Part shown: one piece after another, positions 1-10,149 of the stretch
How positions within the stretch are numbered: the first letter of the stretch is position 1
How the letters are laid out: each line of letters starts with the position of its first letter
Assembly (NCBI GenBank): GCA_029204225.1
Contig: CM055102.1
Coordinates: 3,103,528-3,167,527 of the forward strand
Source of the DNA: Diphasiastrum complanatum
Taxonomy: Eukaryota; Streptophyta; Lycopodiopsida; Lycopodiales; Lycopodiaceae
Direction: 5' to 3'
Length of the DNA stretch: 64,000 nucleotides
Notes under the pieces: generated by a model
The model's database searches: none
Told to the model about the DNA's origin: nothing
The model's input: the letters and a program-made list of their open reading frames with translations, nothing else
Made by a program: the position numbers and the translations under genes

Positions 1-87
1 AACCCTCAGCTCCTCTTATTGGCATTGAGCTGACAATTGTTTTCTGTAGAACTCGTGCTTGATAGCTGCTCTGGTCTATCTGACACA

Positions 88-840
88 ATGTATCTCGAAT
101 GGATGGTGATTGTGGCCAGGGTAGCATGCATCCTTGGAGTGACACGGATGCTAGAAATCTATAGTGGTGCCCTTTGCAAATTTACAAGGATCTCCAAGTG
201 CAGGGATTGACGGGGCCGCCTTTCGTACCAATAGTGAGAAACGTGATTGAACTTAATCGACTGCTGTTGAGGCATGATCTACCTCGATGAACCACCCATC
301 AAATGAAGTTGTGCCATACATATTGCCTCACTGCAGAGCATGGTCTAAGATATATGGTGACAATCACTACTGGTTTTTGTTTTGTCATTTTCATTGACTT
401 TAGGCATTAATTGTCCGACTTTTGCAATATTTGGAGGTTTACAAGCTCTTTGCAGGAGAAACATTCGTGTATTGCGCTAGGTCTCAAGTGAGAGTGACTA
501 TCACTGATCATGAGGTCATCAAGGAATAAATAATAAATCTGCACAGTGTCCCAAAGTGCCACCTACCAACACTTCCAAAGATTTGTTTGGAGACGGTTTA
601 GTAACGGCTACTGGTGAAAAGTGGGTAGAGCAAAGGCACATTCCTAGTCTGCATGGCTTCGATGTTGAGAAGCTCAAGGTATAAGCAACGCTTCTCTCGA
701 AAATCAAACCGATATTCAATTCAAGCTATGGTGGAAGAGATTGTAGACCTGGCTATGAAGATGATGAATGATTAGTCTCGCAGGATCATAGAGGCTAATC
801 AACCCAAGGATTTGGAGATTGAGCTTCTAGAGGAGTATCA
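88..840 (+). pseudogene. Cytochrome P450 pseudogene, CYP72 clan, N-terminal part
   Basis: Remnant of the N-terminal third of a microsomal P450 monooxygenase. Reading across frames gives, in order: a hydrophobic N-terminal anchor from ATG 88; the proline-rich hinge (GLTGPPFVPIV, about 199-235) followed by NVIELNRLLLRHDLP; a WSKIYG block (about 336-354); an intron of about 100 bp with donor near 355 and acceptor at 455; a block ending RVTITDHEVIKE (about 480-525); and GDGLVTATGEKWVEQRH (about 590-640). This order and wording are typical of CYP72-clan enzymes. Frameshifts (near 190) and stops (near 285, 526, 770) break the frame, and the I-helix, ExxR and haem-cysteine regions are absent. The right end runs into retroelement DNA. 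The subfamily cannot be told. Confidence 0.72.
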
Positions 841-844
841 AGTA

Positions 845-1573
845 TCACTTATAACCAAGACATGAATTGATGAAATCTTTCCACTTATGTTGAATTAGAG
901 TGTAATGTTGCTTATGACAGATGTATTCCCCAAGATTATTGATATGCAAGCCCTTAGCAAACAAGCGCATGTTTGCATAAAGAGTGTGCGAGTATGAGTT
1001 CGAAGAAGTAAAAGCTTCACCATTTCTTCGAATGTCTTCTTGCAACAACACACTGAGTCAGATCTGAGTGTGTTGTAACGTTTATCACCCAGCTTTTGTA
1101 CGTGTCAAACAAGCTTGAAAGCAATATTATGATTGTGTCTCGATCATCTATGATTGATCCGATAATTGCCATCTACTACAATAGATTCTCGAACTAGTTT
1201 ATGTGATTCTATAATGAATCATCATCAGACATTTTCAATGAGAAGAATCTTCTTCTAAGATGTAACTTAGAAGCTATGTCCCTCACATCATACAACGTGC
1301 TTAGTATATTCTAAACTTCTTTGGAAGTCTGAACTTCAGATACATGGCTGATTAGAGTATCTGAAATGTTGAGGATGATCAGCACAAAGGCCTTGCCATT
1401 AGCTTCCATCTTGAGATTGATGCGTCATTTGCAACTGGTCTTTCTTCGACACCTATGACAACATCATACGATTCCTTGGCCATTAACAATGTTTTCATCT
1501 TAAATTTCCATAAGAAATAGTTGGATCCATTGAGCTTGTCTGCGATGAGAACAACTTTATTTTGAGAATCCAT
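845..1573 (-). mobile_element. Ty1/copia gag remnant (minus strand)
   Basis: The gag start is at 1573 (begins MDSQNKVVLIADKLNGSNY, then LWKFKMKTLL), the N-terminal block of copia gag. The same start is present in the minus-strand copia element near 48963, so the two belong to related families. The reading frame is lost after about 1380. A later gag piece (MLLQEDIRRN, about 1020-1051) matches MLLQEDNRRS in the elements at 48.4 and 51.3 kb. No protease, integrase or reverse transcriptase follows, so the element is truncated on its 3' side against the P450 pseudogene. Confidence 0.7.
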
Positions 1574-1830
1574 ATGGAACTTAGTCTATGTGATAGTGAT
1601 GACTATCAGTGACTTAGGAATAAAAATTGAGTCTATCTTTATGTCAGAACAAGAAAACAATTATTCTATTCAACTGATAGAATCATGTTCAGAAAGAAAA
1701 AACTCCTATGAAGTGTTGGTTCTAATGATTCCAAGCTTTGAAATCATGAAGGTATTAAATCACCTTGAGCTTCTTGAATCAAAGTTCATAGTAGCTTTGA
1801 TACCATATTGGGGGATCATATAATCATAAT

Positions 1831-1842
1831 GCTTAGATACCA
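1831..1842 (-). other. Primer-binding site of minus-strand copia element
   Basis: On the minus strand the 12 bases read TGGTATCTAAGC, a variant of the initiator-Met tRNA primer site. It directly abuts an LTR that starts with TGTTGG at 1843 on the plus strand and lies 258 bp upstream of the gag start at 1573. Confidence 0.6.
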
Positions 1843-2450
1843 TGTTGGAAAAAACTGAATCGGGAACGATCAGTTTTCTTGGTGCAATGAACTACGTCTA
1901 TCACATTGAAGCCCATGATTTTGTGGACTCTACTTGATTCAAACTTTGAAATCATACAGATCAATTCAATTGATTACTTAGTCGTATACAAATTCATTTA
2001 TTGCATGAAAGTAGAAACAACAGACAATTTAGATGTGTTATGGTTTAAGTTTGATCAATTTCACCATGTATTTTAGCGCCATGCAATTTTAATTTGCGTT
2101 GTATTCTCTCAAAGTTTAAATAGGCTTACCAAGTTTGTAAAAATCATAAAAATTTATTGTAAAGGTTTTAAAACCTTGAGTAGGCCCATAAGTTGTACAT
2201 GGGACCCTAGGGGCAATTTTACATGCTACCAACGTTGAAACTATATGAATTTTCTCATGTTGTAGAAGGGCGCATTTTTCCTATATAGGAAACTTGTGGA
2301 CCAAGGCAAATCATTGCATGAAGAGGAAAAGTGCATGCTTAGCATGTGGGACACCTATTTCACCTACTTTTGACACGTACATCACATATCATTTGTTTCC
2401 AATTTATAAATGATACCTCCTAGATGGGCGCACTATTGGAGAGAGAGAGA
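1843..2450 (-). repeat. Probable LTR of the minus-strand copia element
   Basis: Starts with TGTTGG immediately next to the primer-binding site, as expected for the inner edge of a 5' LTR on the minus strand. The outer end is not clear. I place it loosely near the short GA run at about 2438-2452. No second LTR copy is visible. Confidence 0.4.
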
Positions 2451-2669
2451 GAGATTTCTTCTCACATATGCTCTTGTGATTTGTTTTTTGTGGTAGAATC
2501 TCTTGCTAATTGATGCTAGTGTAATGCTATCCTAGATTGGTGTCTTGTTGGATTTGATTTATTGCTTTGTATTCTTGCTAATGTAAAGTCTTCTTGCTGG
2601 AAATTCATGGACAGCAAGCATTCGTGATCCAATCGACCCAATTGGAGGAGCAATTTCCAAGATTAATGA

Positions 2670-3203
2670 TGTTAGAATGCTCCTTACAACATATACTATC
2701 ATTATAGTTTGTGTAGCAAGTTTTTGACGGAAGTTTCATGCAAATTTCTGCTCGCATCCTCTTCATCTTGCTCGCTGCCCTCCATAGCCAGCAGATTTGA
2801 TTACTTCGAAAGTTTGATCTATTCGTTGCATGTCGACAAAATTTCCATTTGCATGTGCACTTTAAGTACTAGTCCATGCATGTTGTATGCATGCCTCTAG
2901 AATTCTTCAGATTGCTTGCATGTCACTATAGTTGCTTGCATGTTGATTGCATGTCACTGTATTTGCTTGCATGTTGATTGCATGTCACTACAGTTGCTTG
3001 CATGTTGATTGCATGTCACTGTATTTGCTTGCATGTTGATTGCATGTCACTACAGTTGCTTGCATGTTGATTGCATGTCACTGTATTTGCTTGCATGTTG
3101 CTGATTTTGATCTATTTTGAGTTGTAGAAGACCATCAAGGATTCCTAGGTTGGTAAACGTCGATTTAACGATCCTTTCTATCTCTATTTTCGATTCTATA
3201 ACA
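2670..3203 (+). repeat. Probable 5' LTR of plus-strand copia element, with internal tandem repeat
   Basis: Ends ATAACA one base before a primer-binding site. The start is proposed at TGTTAGA (2670), which gives imperfect TGTTA/TAACA ends. It contains the 31-bp tandem array listed separately. The right edge is well supported by the primer site; the left edge is inferred. Confidence 0.45.
2931..3105. repeat. 31-bp tandem repeat with 62-bp higher-order period
   Basis: About five and a half copies of a 31-bp unit containing GCTTGCATGTTGATTGCATG. Units alternate between endings CACTGTA and CACTACA and between starts GTTGC and TTTGC, so the true period is 62 bp. TGCATG occurs twice per unit. Confidence 0.85.
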
Positions 3204-3204
3204 G

Positions 3205-3216
3205 TGGTATCAGAGC
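3205..3216 (+). other. Primer-binding site (initiator-Met tRNA)
   Basis: TGGTATCAGAGC, the standard plant copia primer site, one base after the LTR end ATAACA and one base before the gag ATG at 3218. Confidence 0.75.
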
Positions 3217-3217
3217 A

Positions 3218-3925
3218 ATGACTTCTACTTCTACTTTTCATGCGAAAATAACGATTCTAGATGGATCCAACTATCCTGCATGGAGATCAAAGACTCGATT
3301 GATCCTGCAAGCTGAGAAGCTGTGGCCTTATGTTGATGGGATCATTCCCAAATCGCATATACCTGATGTAATAAATACAGCAACTTATGAAGAAGATTTA
3401 AAAGATCTTCACGTCTGGTTGCATGCAGATTCGAAACCTAAAGTAATTATTTCCCAAACCGTTTCGGAAGATATCTTTCTCACTGTTGCCGATTCTGCTA
3501 TAGCAAAGGAGATGTGGCATGAACTTGCTCGAAGATTTGAGTCCAAATCACAAACTCAAATCTTATATCTGTTTGAGCAACTTACTAGTTTAAACTGGGA
3601 TGGAATTTCAAATTGTGATACTTTTCTTTTCAAGTTACAATCTTTGTTTAGTACTCTACAAAGTGTAGGTAGAATAACTCCTAAGGAGGATAAACTTACG
3701 TACCTGCTGCGAGCACTACCACCCTCCTACATCTACATGCGACCTGTTCTTACAGGTAAATCTTTTGAAGAGGCCATTCAAAGTCTTCGAGAGGAGTATC
3801 TGATGCGGCAAGGAAGTTCACCTTCTCAAGGAGGAGCTAGAGCTTTATATGTGAATAAAGGAAAGGGCAAGGCAAAAGGATGCGGAAACCAGTTTCAAGC
3901 TACTAGCATGCAAGATTCAAAGTGA
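3218..3925 (+). mobile_element. Ty1/copia gag, 235 aa, 3'-truncated element
   Basis: Open gag frame. The N-terminus (ILDGSNYPAWRSKTRLIL) is the copia gag N-terminal block; the middle part (AKEMWHELARRFESKSQTQI, then LLRALPPSY) is the UBN2-type gag domain that forms the particle coat; the C-terminus is Lys/Gly-rich (NKGKGKAKG), as expected before a zinc knuckle. The frame stops at 3925 before any zinc knuckle, and the sequence then changes into the reversed leader of another element. Protease, integrase and reverse transcriptase are missing. The start is the ATG directly after the primer site. The frame is intact over 235 codons, so this copy is younger than most of its neighbours. Confidence 0.85.
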
Positions 3926-3949
3926 TAATGCCTCATTGTACCGCCCTGT

Positions 3950-5279
3950 AGCAAGTTTCACCAGCCAAAAATTGCCCTGAATTTGGCCCTACGGTATCCA
4001 AATGTAAGCCATCACTAGGTCACCTGCACTCCGCTCGATAGAATGGTGACAAAAACACCCCGAAACACCTTTCTCTCTGCTCTGTGATGTCATCTGTCCG
4101 CTGGCTCTGAGCAGCCAGTTTTAGGGGTCATTTTGGCCCAAGGATGGCCAGAATAGGTGCCCTCTAGCCAAAGATAGGTCCATTTCCAAAATGCCTTGCA
4201 AATTTGAACTGTAACTTCAAACTGAAGTTTCTTAATGAAGTGAAGTCCACTTTGGACTGCGGGTCCCTTCAATGAATTTCACATTGAAAATTTTTAATGA
4301 GGAGAAGGGTGCCTTTGCCTTTCAGGCCCCTCACTTGCCATCTAACGGCCCTTCTACATCCGATGGTCCACGCTGCTCCCTGAGCTCACAATCCTGACCG
4401 TTGATCTCCATGGATCCTCCATCCTATGGTTTTGCTTGCACTTGCGCGATGGGCAATGCTCCTGCAGCCGCTGGACCCTCCGAAGCGCTATGCGCCTGGC
4501 CCGTCTCACCGCACGCGAGTTCTCTCCTCCTCTTCTCGCCTCTTTCTTCATAGCTCCCAACTATGGCTAATACCAGGGTTTTCTAGCGCCCCCATGGATC
4601 TGATCCAGCTCTCAGATACATCGTGGCTGTCCACGGCTGTCTACAGCCTGTAGCGCCCATCAATTGCGCCCTTCCTTGGCTTCTCACATCATGACAAACA
4701 ATTTTGTACAAAGAGAAATCCAAGAATTTTCACAAGTAAACCCTAGTCAGAGAAGAATGGAGAATACTTGGGCTTTGCTCAGTCTTTTACTGAGCTTCCT
4801 CTTGCAATTGCCTAGCCCACTGAGGTCGCCCTACCTCTAGTTGAATAACACAATTTACAGCTCGTCGATTGGTGTGGTATTGACTCCGAACAGGCTGATT
4901 TTTTGAGAAAACCGCCAACACCCCATGAAATCGAAAATTTCCAAAATCTCACCGATTTCCACCCAAATTGCTCCTGTAAATTGCCATGGCTCTCCATCAC
5001 TGCTCTTTGCATCCCATGCAAGCCCCGTTGTGCCAAACGGCTGTCCACATAGTGAATTATGAAGCCACCATTGATGATTTTCCCCGAAAATCCACTTACG
5101 ACGATCGTTCCTATCTTCCCCAAAGCTCCGATCGAAGGAACTTTGATGTCTCCTGCCATTCGGACTGTCGATACCCTATATGGAGTCCTCTCTCCTGAGA
5201 CGCTCCGAGTGCTATTTTTCCTGGTGAAAGACGCTATCCCATAGCTCCACCGGATCGTGCATACCTGCATCACCCTGAC
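3950..5279 (-). mobile_element. Leader/gag-side interior of an LTR element (copy 1, reversed)
   Basis: Minus-strand interior next to the primer site at 5280-5291. It is related to 52870-54090 on the plus strand. Just after the primer site both copies can be read as CTIRWSYGIASFTR followed by SGERTPY and KVPSIG. A 153-codon frame is open here (5273-4812), but copy 2 keeps only about 70 codons of it, so coding is uncertain. The distal part (about 4200-4330) shares TTAATGAA-type and CTGAAAGGC-type stretches with copy 2. No pol genes are present, so this is a truncated or non-autonomous element. It abuts copia gag on its left. Confidence 0.6.
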
Positions 5280-5291
5280 GCTCTGATACCA
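5280..5291 (-). other. Primer-binding site of reversed LTR element (copy 1)
   Basis: The minus strand reads TGGTATCAGAGC, 11 bp inside the LTR edge at 5303. The same spacing is found in copy 2 (LTR end 52846, primer site 52858). Confidence 0.75.
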
Positions 5292-5302
5292 AGTTGAAAT
5301 TC

Positions 5303-5747
5303 TGTTAGGATCTAGTGCAGTATGCAGATCACATCACATAATCACCATAGCCACTCTTCACAAGCTCTCAAAGATGGCACATCAAAAGTTTAATTGATTA
5401 AAAATAAACATTGTACATATAGAGTATTCACAAACTGCATGAAAAGGCAAGTGTCCTAAAATTGGCCTACCACCTGTCAAACTAAGGTCGGGGCCCAATA
5501 TGGCCAAATTCAACTGACAAACTTGGGACATGCCCCCAAGTATAGCAAGTACCGTAAATAACTCTGTATGGCTACTCGGCTAACCCAAATAGCCGGGTAC
5601 GGGATCAGTGCCCGATCAATATATCCTAATGGGTCACGTCCCGATCACAACCATATATAGTAAACCAAATAAAGTGTACAATAATTACATCATCATCACA
5701 TTTAGAGCTTACATAAAATGTATATCAGATTAACTATGATTTCTAAC
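5303..5747 (-). repeat. LTR, copy 1 (minus orientation)
   Basis: About 445 bp, matching 52385-52846 on the opposite strand. Shared landmarks include AAATGTGATGATGTAATTA, the GGGTCACGTCCCGATCA block and the ACTGCACTAGATCCTAA end. The edge next to the primer site is TGTTAGGATC on the plus strand. The outer edge (GATTTCTAACT) is followed at once by gypsy reverse-transcriptase coding sequence, so the element sits inside, or is joined to, that gypsy copy. Confidence 0.8.
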
Positions 5748-8115
5748 TTGCTTTCCGTACCCATCTTGGCTTATATGAATTTCGTGTACTTCCTTTTGGT
5801 GTTACTAACGGTCCTCCTACATTTCAGAATGTTATGAATAATATTATGCATCCACTTCTTGGTCATTGTGTTTTAGTTTATTTCAACGACATTCTCATTT
5901 TTAGTACATCCCTTGACGAGCATGTGTCCCATCTCACGTCTGTATTTCAGTTGTTCATTAACCATCATTTGTTTGCCAAATTATCTAAATGTTCTTTCGC
6001 CATTGCTGAGATTGAATTTCTTGGGTTTCTTATTTGCGATGGGCGTATTCGCCTTGATCCTCATAAGGTTCAGGCTATTCAGGACTGGCCTACACCACAT
6101 GATGTTCACCATGTTCGTATGTTCCTCAGTTTAGCCACTCACTAATTTCATGCTCTTCTGAAGAAATCTCGTACATTTCTGTGGACCCCTGACTGTCAGA
6201 CAGCCTTTGATACCCTTCGTTGTGCTATTGTTGATGCCGCTGTTATGTGCTTACCTCGATTTGACCAAAAATTCGTTGTTGATGCTAGTTTCGTTGGTTT
6301 GGGTGCCTTACTTCGCCAGTCCCAATGCATCATTGCTTATGAGTCACGACAGCTTCGCTCTTATAAGCAACGATATTCTGTCCACGAAAAAGAGTTTCTC
6401 GCCATTATATATGCTCTTAAAAAGTGGCATCATTACTTGTATCGTATACCATTTGACATTGTTACTGACCACCAATCTCTTCGTTATCTGTTATCCCAGC
6501 GGGACTTTAGCGATCGTCAGTTTCGTTGGTTGCAATTTTTACAATCCTTTGATTTTTCTATCTTATATCGTCCTGGCCATTCAAATGCCGCTGCCGATGC
6601 TTTATACCGTATGCCAGCCTTGTTACACACTTGTTGCCACCATTCCTACCTGGTTTGATGATCTTCCATATGCTTATCTCACTTGTCCTGACTTTCGTGA
6701 TGTTTATAGTTCTGCACTTCCTGTTTCTTCTCGTCCACACCAGGTCTATTCCATCATTTTGGGTCTCTCTGTATACCTATCTCCTTGCCTCTTCGCCCTC
6801 AATGATTGTCTGATGCTCATTCCCCCCCTGTTGGTGGCCATTTTGGATTTCAAAAGTCTTATGCTCGTCTTAAGGACCACTTTTACTGGCCATCCATGAA
6901 ATCTGAACTAGCCCTTCTTATTCGTAACTGCACTTTTTGTGCCCGCAATAAGTACTCCCGTGCTAAGTCTGCTGGTTTGCTTCAGAGTTGGCCTATCCCT
7001 CATTGTCAGTGGACCGATATTTCTATGGACTTTATCCTAGGCCTCCCCCACACCCGGCGTGGTCATGATTCATGTATGGTGGTGGTTGATAGGTTCTCGA
7101 AGCAGGCACATTTTATACCAGTTCGTAGTACTATCACAGCTGAGCAGTGTGCACATTTATTCTTGTCAGAGATTTTCCGCCTCCATGGATTTCCTCGTTC
7201 TATCCTTTCTGATCGGGATAGTAAGTTTACCTCTACATTTTGGATAGAGCTTATGTGCATATTGGATGTTTAGCTTTTTATGGGTTTTGCTTATCATTCT
7301 ACTGCCGATGGACAGTCTGAGGTCCTTAATCGGATCCTTGAGGATTACCTCCACCATTTTGTTACTCTTTCAGGGAAGGATTGGGATCAACATCTATGTT
7401 TAGCTGAATATAGCTATAATAGCTCAGTTAGTACCAGCACTGGTGTCTCTCCCTTCTTATTATCTCATGGTTATGCACCATTGTTACCTGGAATACCTCT
7501 TCCTCCTGAGGATACACCTGTTACACTTGCATCTTTTCTCGCAAGCTTATTTCTCAGTCCAGCACACATCTACAGCACGTCTAGCAACGGTACCAAACTT
7601 CTGTTGATCGTCATCGATGGCATGTTCAGTTTCAGACTGGGGATATGGTTTATCTACGTCTTTGTTTTGCTCAACACCACTTTATTCAGGGCCATGCTTC
7701 TACTGAGAAGCTTGCACCACGTTATTATGGACCTTATCACATATTGGAGGTCCTTAGTCCAGTGACATATCGGTTGCAGCTTCCTTCTTCGACACGGGCC
7801 TGTGATATATTCCATGTCAGATTATTACGTGCTGCTATTGAGGATGACGCTCCTCGTGATGCTGAGTTTCCTACTGATCCAGAGTTATTTCCCTTCCTAC
7901 CTGCTGCTATTCTACAAGTTCGCCTTCATCATAGTCGGCGTCAGCGGCAGATTCAGTTTTTGGTACAGTGGGATGGTCGTCCTATTGAGGAGGCCACATG
8001 GGAACCTATGGATGTGTTCTATCATACACCTTTGCTTGCGGATCAGGCTCGTGCTCTTGCTGCACTTATTGATTCCTCTGTTACAATTCCTGATATACCA
8101 GGACCTGCTGCTTGA
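5748..8115 (+). mobile_element. Ty3/gypsy chromovirus pol remnant (RT, RNase H, integrase, chromodomain)
   Basis: Domains in order. Reverse transcriptase begins mid-domain (LGLYEFRVLPFGVTNGPP, about 5770) and runs through VYFNDILIF, a catalytic YxDD box in which the first Asp is Asn. RNase H is at about 6245-6610 (FVVDASFVGLGALL; VTDHQSLRYLL). Integrase is at about 6806-7450, with an HHCC zinc finger (GGHFGFQK to CTFCARN), the first Asp in WTDISMDF, the second in LSDRDSKF and Glu in GQSEVLNR. Then come a gypsy C-terminal block and a chromodomain (FLVQWDGRPIEEATWEPMD, about 7960-8015) near the end of the polyprotein. Frame breaks lie near 6145, 6640-6800, 7270 and 7560-7640. Gag, protease and the first part of RT are missing. 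The copy is dead. Confidence 0.88.
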
Positions 8116-8319
8116 TCCTATGCTGCCTTTTCATTTCACGGCGGGGCTTTTTTGGTGTCCGGGAGAGTTATGGACTTGGCTATTACATTCGCCACGTCCA
8201 TTGACATCTACTTTATTGTTACCTTTTATGCATAAGCAGGCCCTGGGCCCTCTATTTTATTGTTTACGGACATTTAGACCGTATGGTTGGCCTTGGGCCC
8301 TATTATTCATTTATTGAGA

Positions 8320-8560
8320 TATTACCTTGGAGGGGGGCCCTCTTGGAGGGCACACTATTTTTCCTCCCAGTTGACTCTTATCCTCTGGACCCCTTTTTAG
8401 GGCTTCTTGTTGGGTATAAGTAGGGCTCCAGTGTCACTTTCATTTTCAGTTTTATGATATGGATCTCTCTCTTTTAGCCTCCTTAGTCTCTCTTTCTTGC
8501 TTTCTAGGATTAAGTCTCGCTTTTGTGCTACGTTCTACTTTAGCCCTAAACTACTTGTGG
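8320..8560 (+). repeat. Possible gypsy 3' end: polypurine tract and partial LTR
   Basis: 205 bp after the pol stop there is a G-rich tract (TTGGAGGGGGGCCC, about 8327), a candidate polypurine tract. A TATA-like TATAAGTAGGG follows at about 8414, as in an LTR promoter. No second LTR copy exists in the window to fix the ends. Confidence 0.3.
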
Positions 8561-8847
8561 ATCCATTCGTAACTGGCACACTTGATGAAACTATTTTTAT
8601 GAAGCAGCCATCAGGCTATGTGAGTAGACATCATCCTAATTGGGTTTGCTTACGTTTAAAAAGTATATATGGTTTAAAGCAATCTGCTAGGCAATGGAAT
8701 AAGAAGATAGATCAAGTCCTAAGAGCATTGGGGTTCATACCATTCATTCCTGATGGTAATGTTTATTTCAAAAGGGTGAATGAGTATTATGTATTGTTGA
8801 TAGTCTATGTTGATGATTCCCACAATTTTGTCTTGTCCACTAGATAG
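8560..8847 (+). mobile_element. Ty1/copia reverse transcriptase fragment
   Basis: About 95 codons of copia RT: MKQPSGYV (family: MxQPxGF), LKSIYGLKQSARQWNKKID (family: LxKALYGLKQAPRAWY) and the catalytic VYVDD box at its 3' end, where the match stops. No gag, integrase or RNase H surrounds it. An isolated scrap between the gypsy element and the acidic ORF. Confidence 0.8.
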
Positions 8848-9189
8848 GCTAGCAAACAATCTTTCCCATTTCACTTCATCGGCTTGCCGATCTTGTTTCA
8901 TTTTCTACAACATTTCAACTATCAGATCTTGTGTGGCCTGCAATTTACTTAATATGTTTCCTTGTTAGTTCGAAACCTGCGGTTCTTCCATCACTTCTTC
9001 AGTAGGGCTCAATTGTCCATTGAGCAATAGTAATGATAAACCACAATGGGTATGAGGAGTGGCATTATTGATTGTGCTATTCTGTATGCAACGTTGCACA
9101 AGAGATGACGATTGTTCAAATTGGCACGTAGAACTCATGTACTACAATGCGTGCTCATCACCTTGTGAATTGCGATGATGTTTTGATTA
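8848..9189 (-). other. Unassigned stretch, possibly the 3' continuation of the acidic ORF
   Basis: On the minus strand several short open blocks follow the acidic ORF in shifting frames, for example PHTHCGLSLLLLNGQL and MKQDRQADEVKWERLF. They could be later exons or the decayed remainder of the same gene or gag. No family is recognised. Confidence 0.25.
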
Positions 9190-9492
9190 TCATGAATATA
9201 GCTCATCATCACTGTCACTGCTGTAAAAACCACCATCAATATTAGATTGATTTGACTGGTGTAGCTCATGGTTTTTATTTTGGTCAAAATAGTTTTCATC
9301 ATCACCCAAACAGTCTCCATATGAGTCGTGTTGCTCATATTGATTTGAATTATTGTCATTGTGCTCCCCATACTGATAATATTGATCTGAAATACCATCA
9401 TTTTGTTCTTCGTACTGATAATCACAATATGATTGGTCATCACATTCAAATTGATTATCAAATTCCACCTCACAATCAAAATCAAAATCCAT
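9190..9492 (-). CDS. Unidentified acidic Asp/Asn/Gln/Tyr-rich ORF, 100 aa
   Basis: I do not recognise the family. The frame from ATG 9492 gives a very acidic 100-residue chain rich in Asp, Asn, Gln, Tyr and Glu with loosely repeated QY/HND blocks, ending SSDSDDELYS. Such composition suggests disorder. It has no signal peptide, no membrane segment and few basic residues. The second minus-strand frame over the same DNA (to 9135) and the plus-strand ORF at 9252-9497 are shadows. The stretch may be the first exon of a gene or the N-terminus of a retroelement gag, since the flanks are repeat debris. Simple GAT/CAA-rich codons could also keep the frame open by chance, so real coding is uncertain. 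Confidence 0.35.
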   Translation of the reverse strand: MDFDFDCEVEFDNQFECDDQSYCDYQYEEQNDGISDQYYQYGEHNDNNSNQYEQHDSYGDCLGDDENYFDQNKNHELHQSNQSNIDGGFYSSDSDDELYS

Positions 9493-9499
9493 TTTGACA

Positions 9500-10080
9500 A
9501 ATCAAGAAAGAATATGAGTCTGTAAATTTATAAAGACCCTTATAGAAAAAATTGCGAAGTTAGATTTTTGCAAGGAAATAAGATCTTGATAGTTTCTCCA
9601 CCCAGTTAAAGCTCAGAGTTCTATGATGAGCAAAACTGAGAATGGCAAAAGCTTGAAGTTCATATAAACTGAGGACTTTTGCTTTTTACAACATCAAATT
9701 CTGAGCTCAAACGGAAAAGATATGGAACTTCAAAAACAACTAATAAAAACACGTAAAATCTGACTCAAGAAAAGGGGTCTTAAAAGAAATTTGAAAAGTA
9801 ATAATAACACAATTTTAATAACTTAGCAGTGTCAGGCTCACCTTTCTGATCACTTTTTGTTTTTACAGCACTGGGATCTGAGCTCAAACAAGGAAGTTAT
9901 GGGTGCTCAAAGAATGAGAAGGAAAAAACGAGCATTCAACTTAGAAAAGGGGGTTGTAAAATTTTTACAAACTAGATTGTATAAACTTTGAGATCCATGA
10001 ATTGTTTTGGTGCTTAGGGGAAATTGCAGGAACCGTAGGAAATAAAAAAGTTTTACAGTAAATTTTTTTAACGGCTGTCT
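9500..10080. other. AT-rich stretch without recognisable gene
   Basis: No homologous coding blocks in any frame. It contains two loosely similar segments (about 9605-9720 and 9830-9905) that share a TCTGAGCTCAAAC core, suggesting an old duplication. Confidence 0.3.
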
Positions 10081-10149
10081 ATATGGTGCATTTGGGTGCT
10101 CGTGAAGGATTGTGGGCAGCCATAAAAAAAAAAAACCAATTTTTGTTCT

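Noticed and set aside
2931-3105. CRISPR-like array
   Set aside because: Units are contiguous tandem repeats without unique spacers, in a plant LTR.
4812-5273. 153-codon minus ORF as an independent gene
   Set aside because: It starts just after a retroelement primer site and is only partly kept in the second copy, so it was treated as element leader.
6207-6899. 230-codon plus-strand ORF
   Set aside because: Shadow frame over gypsy RNase H and integrase, which are recognisable in another frame.
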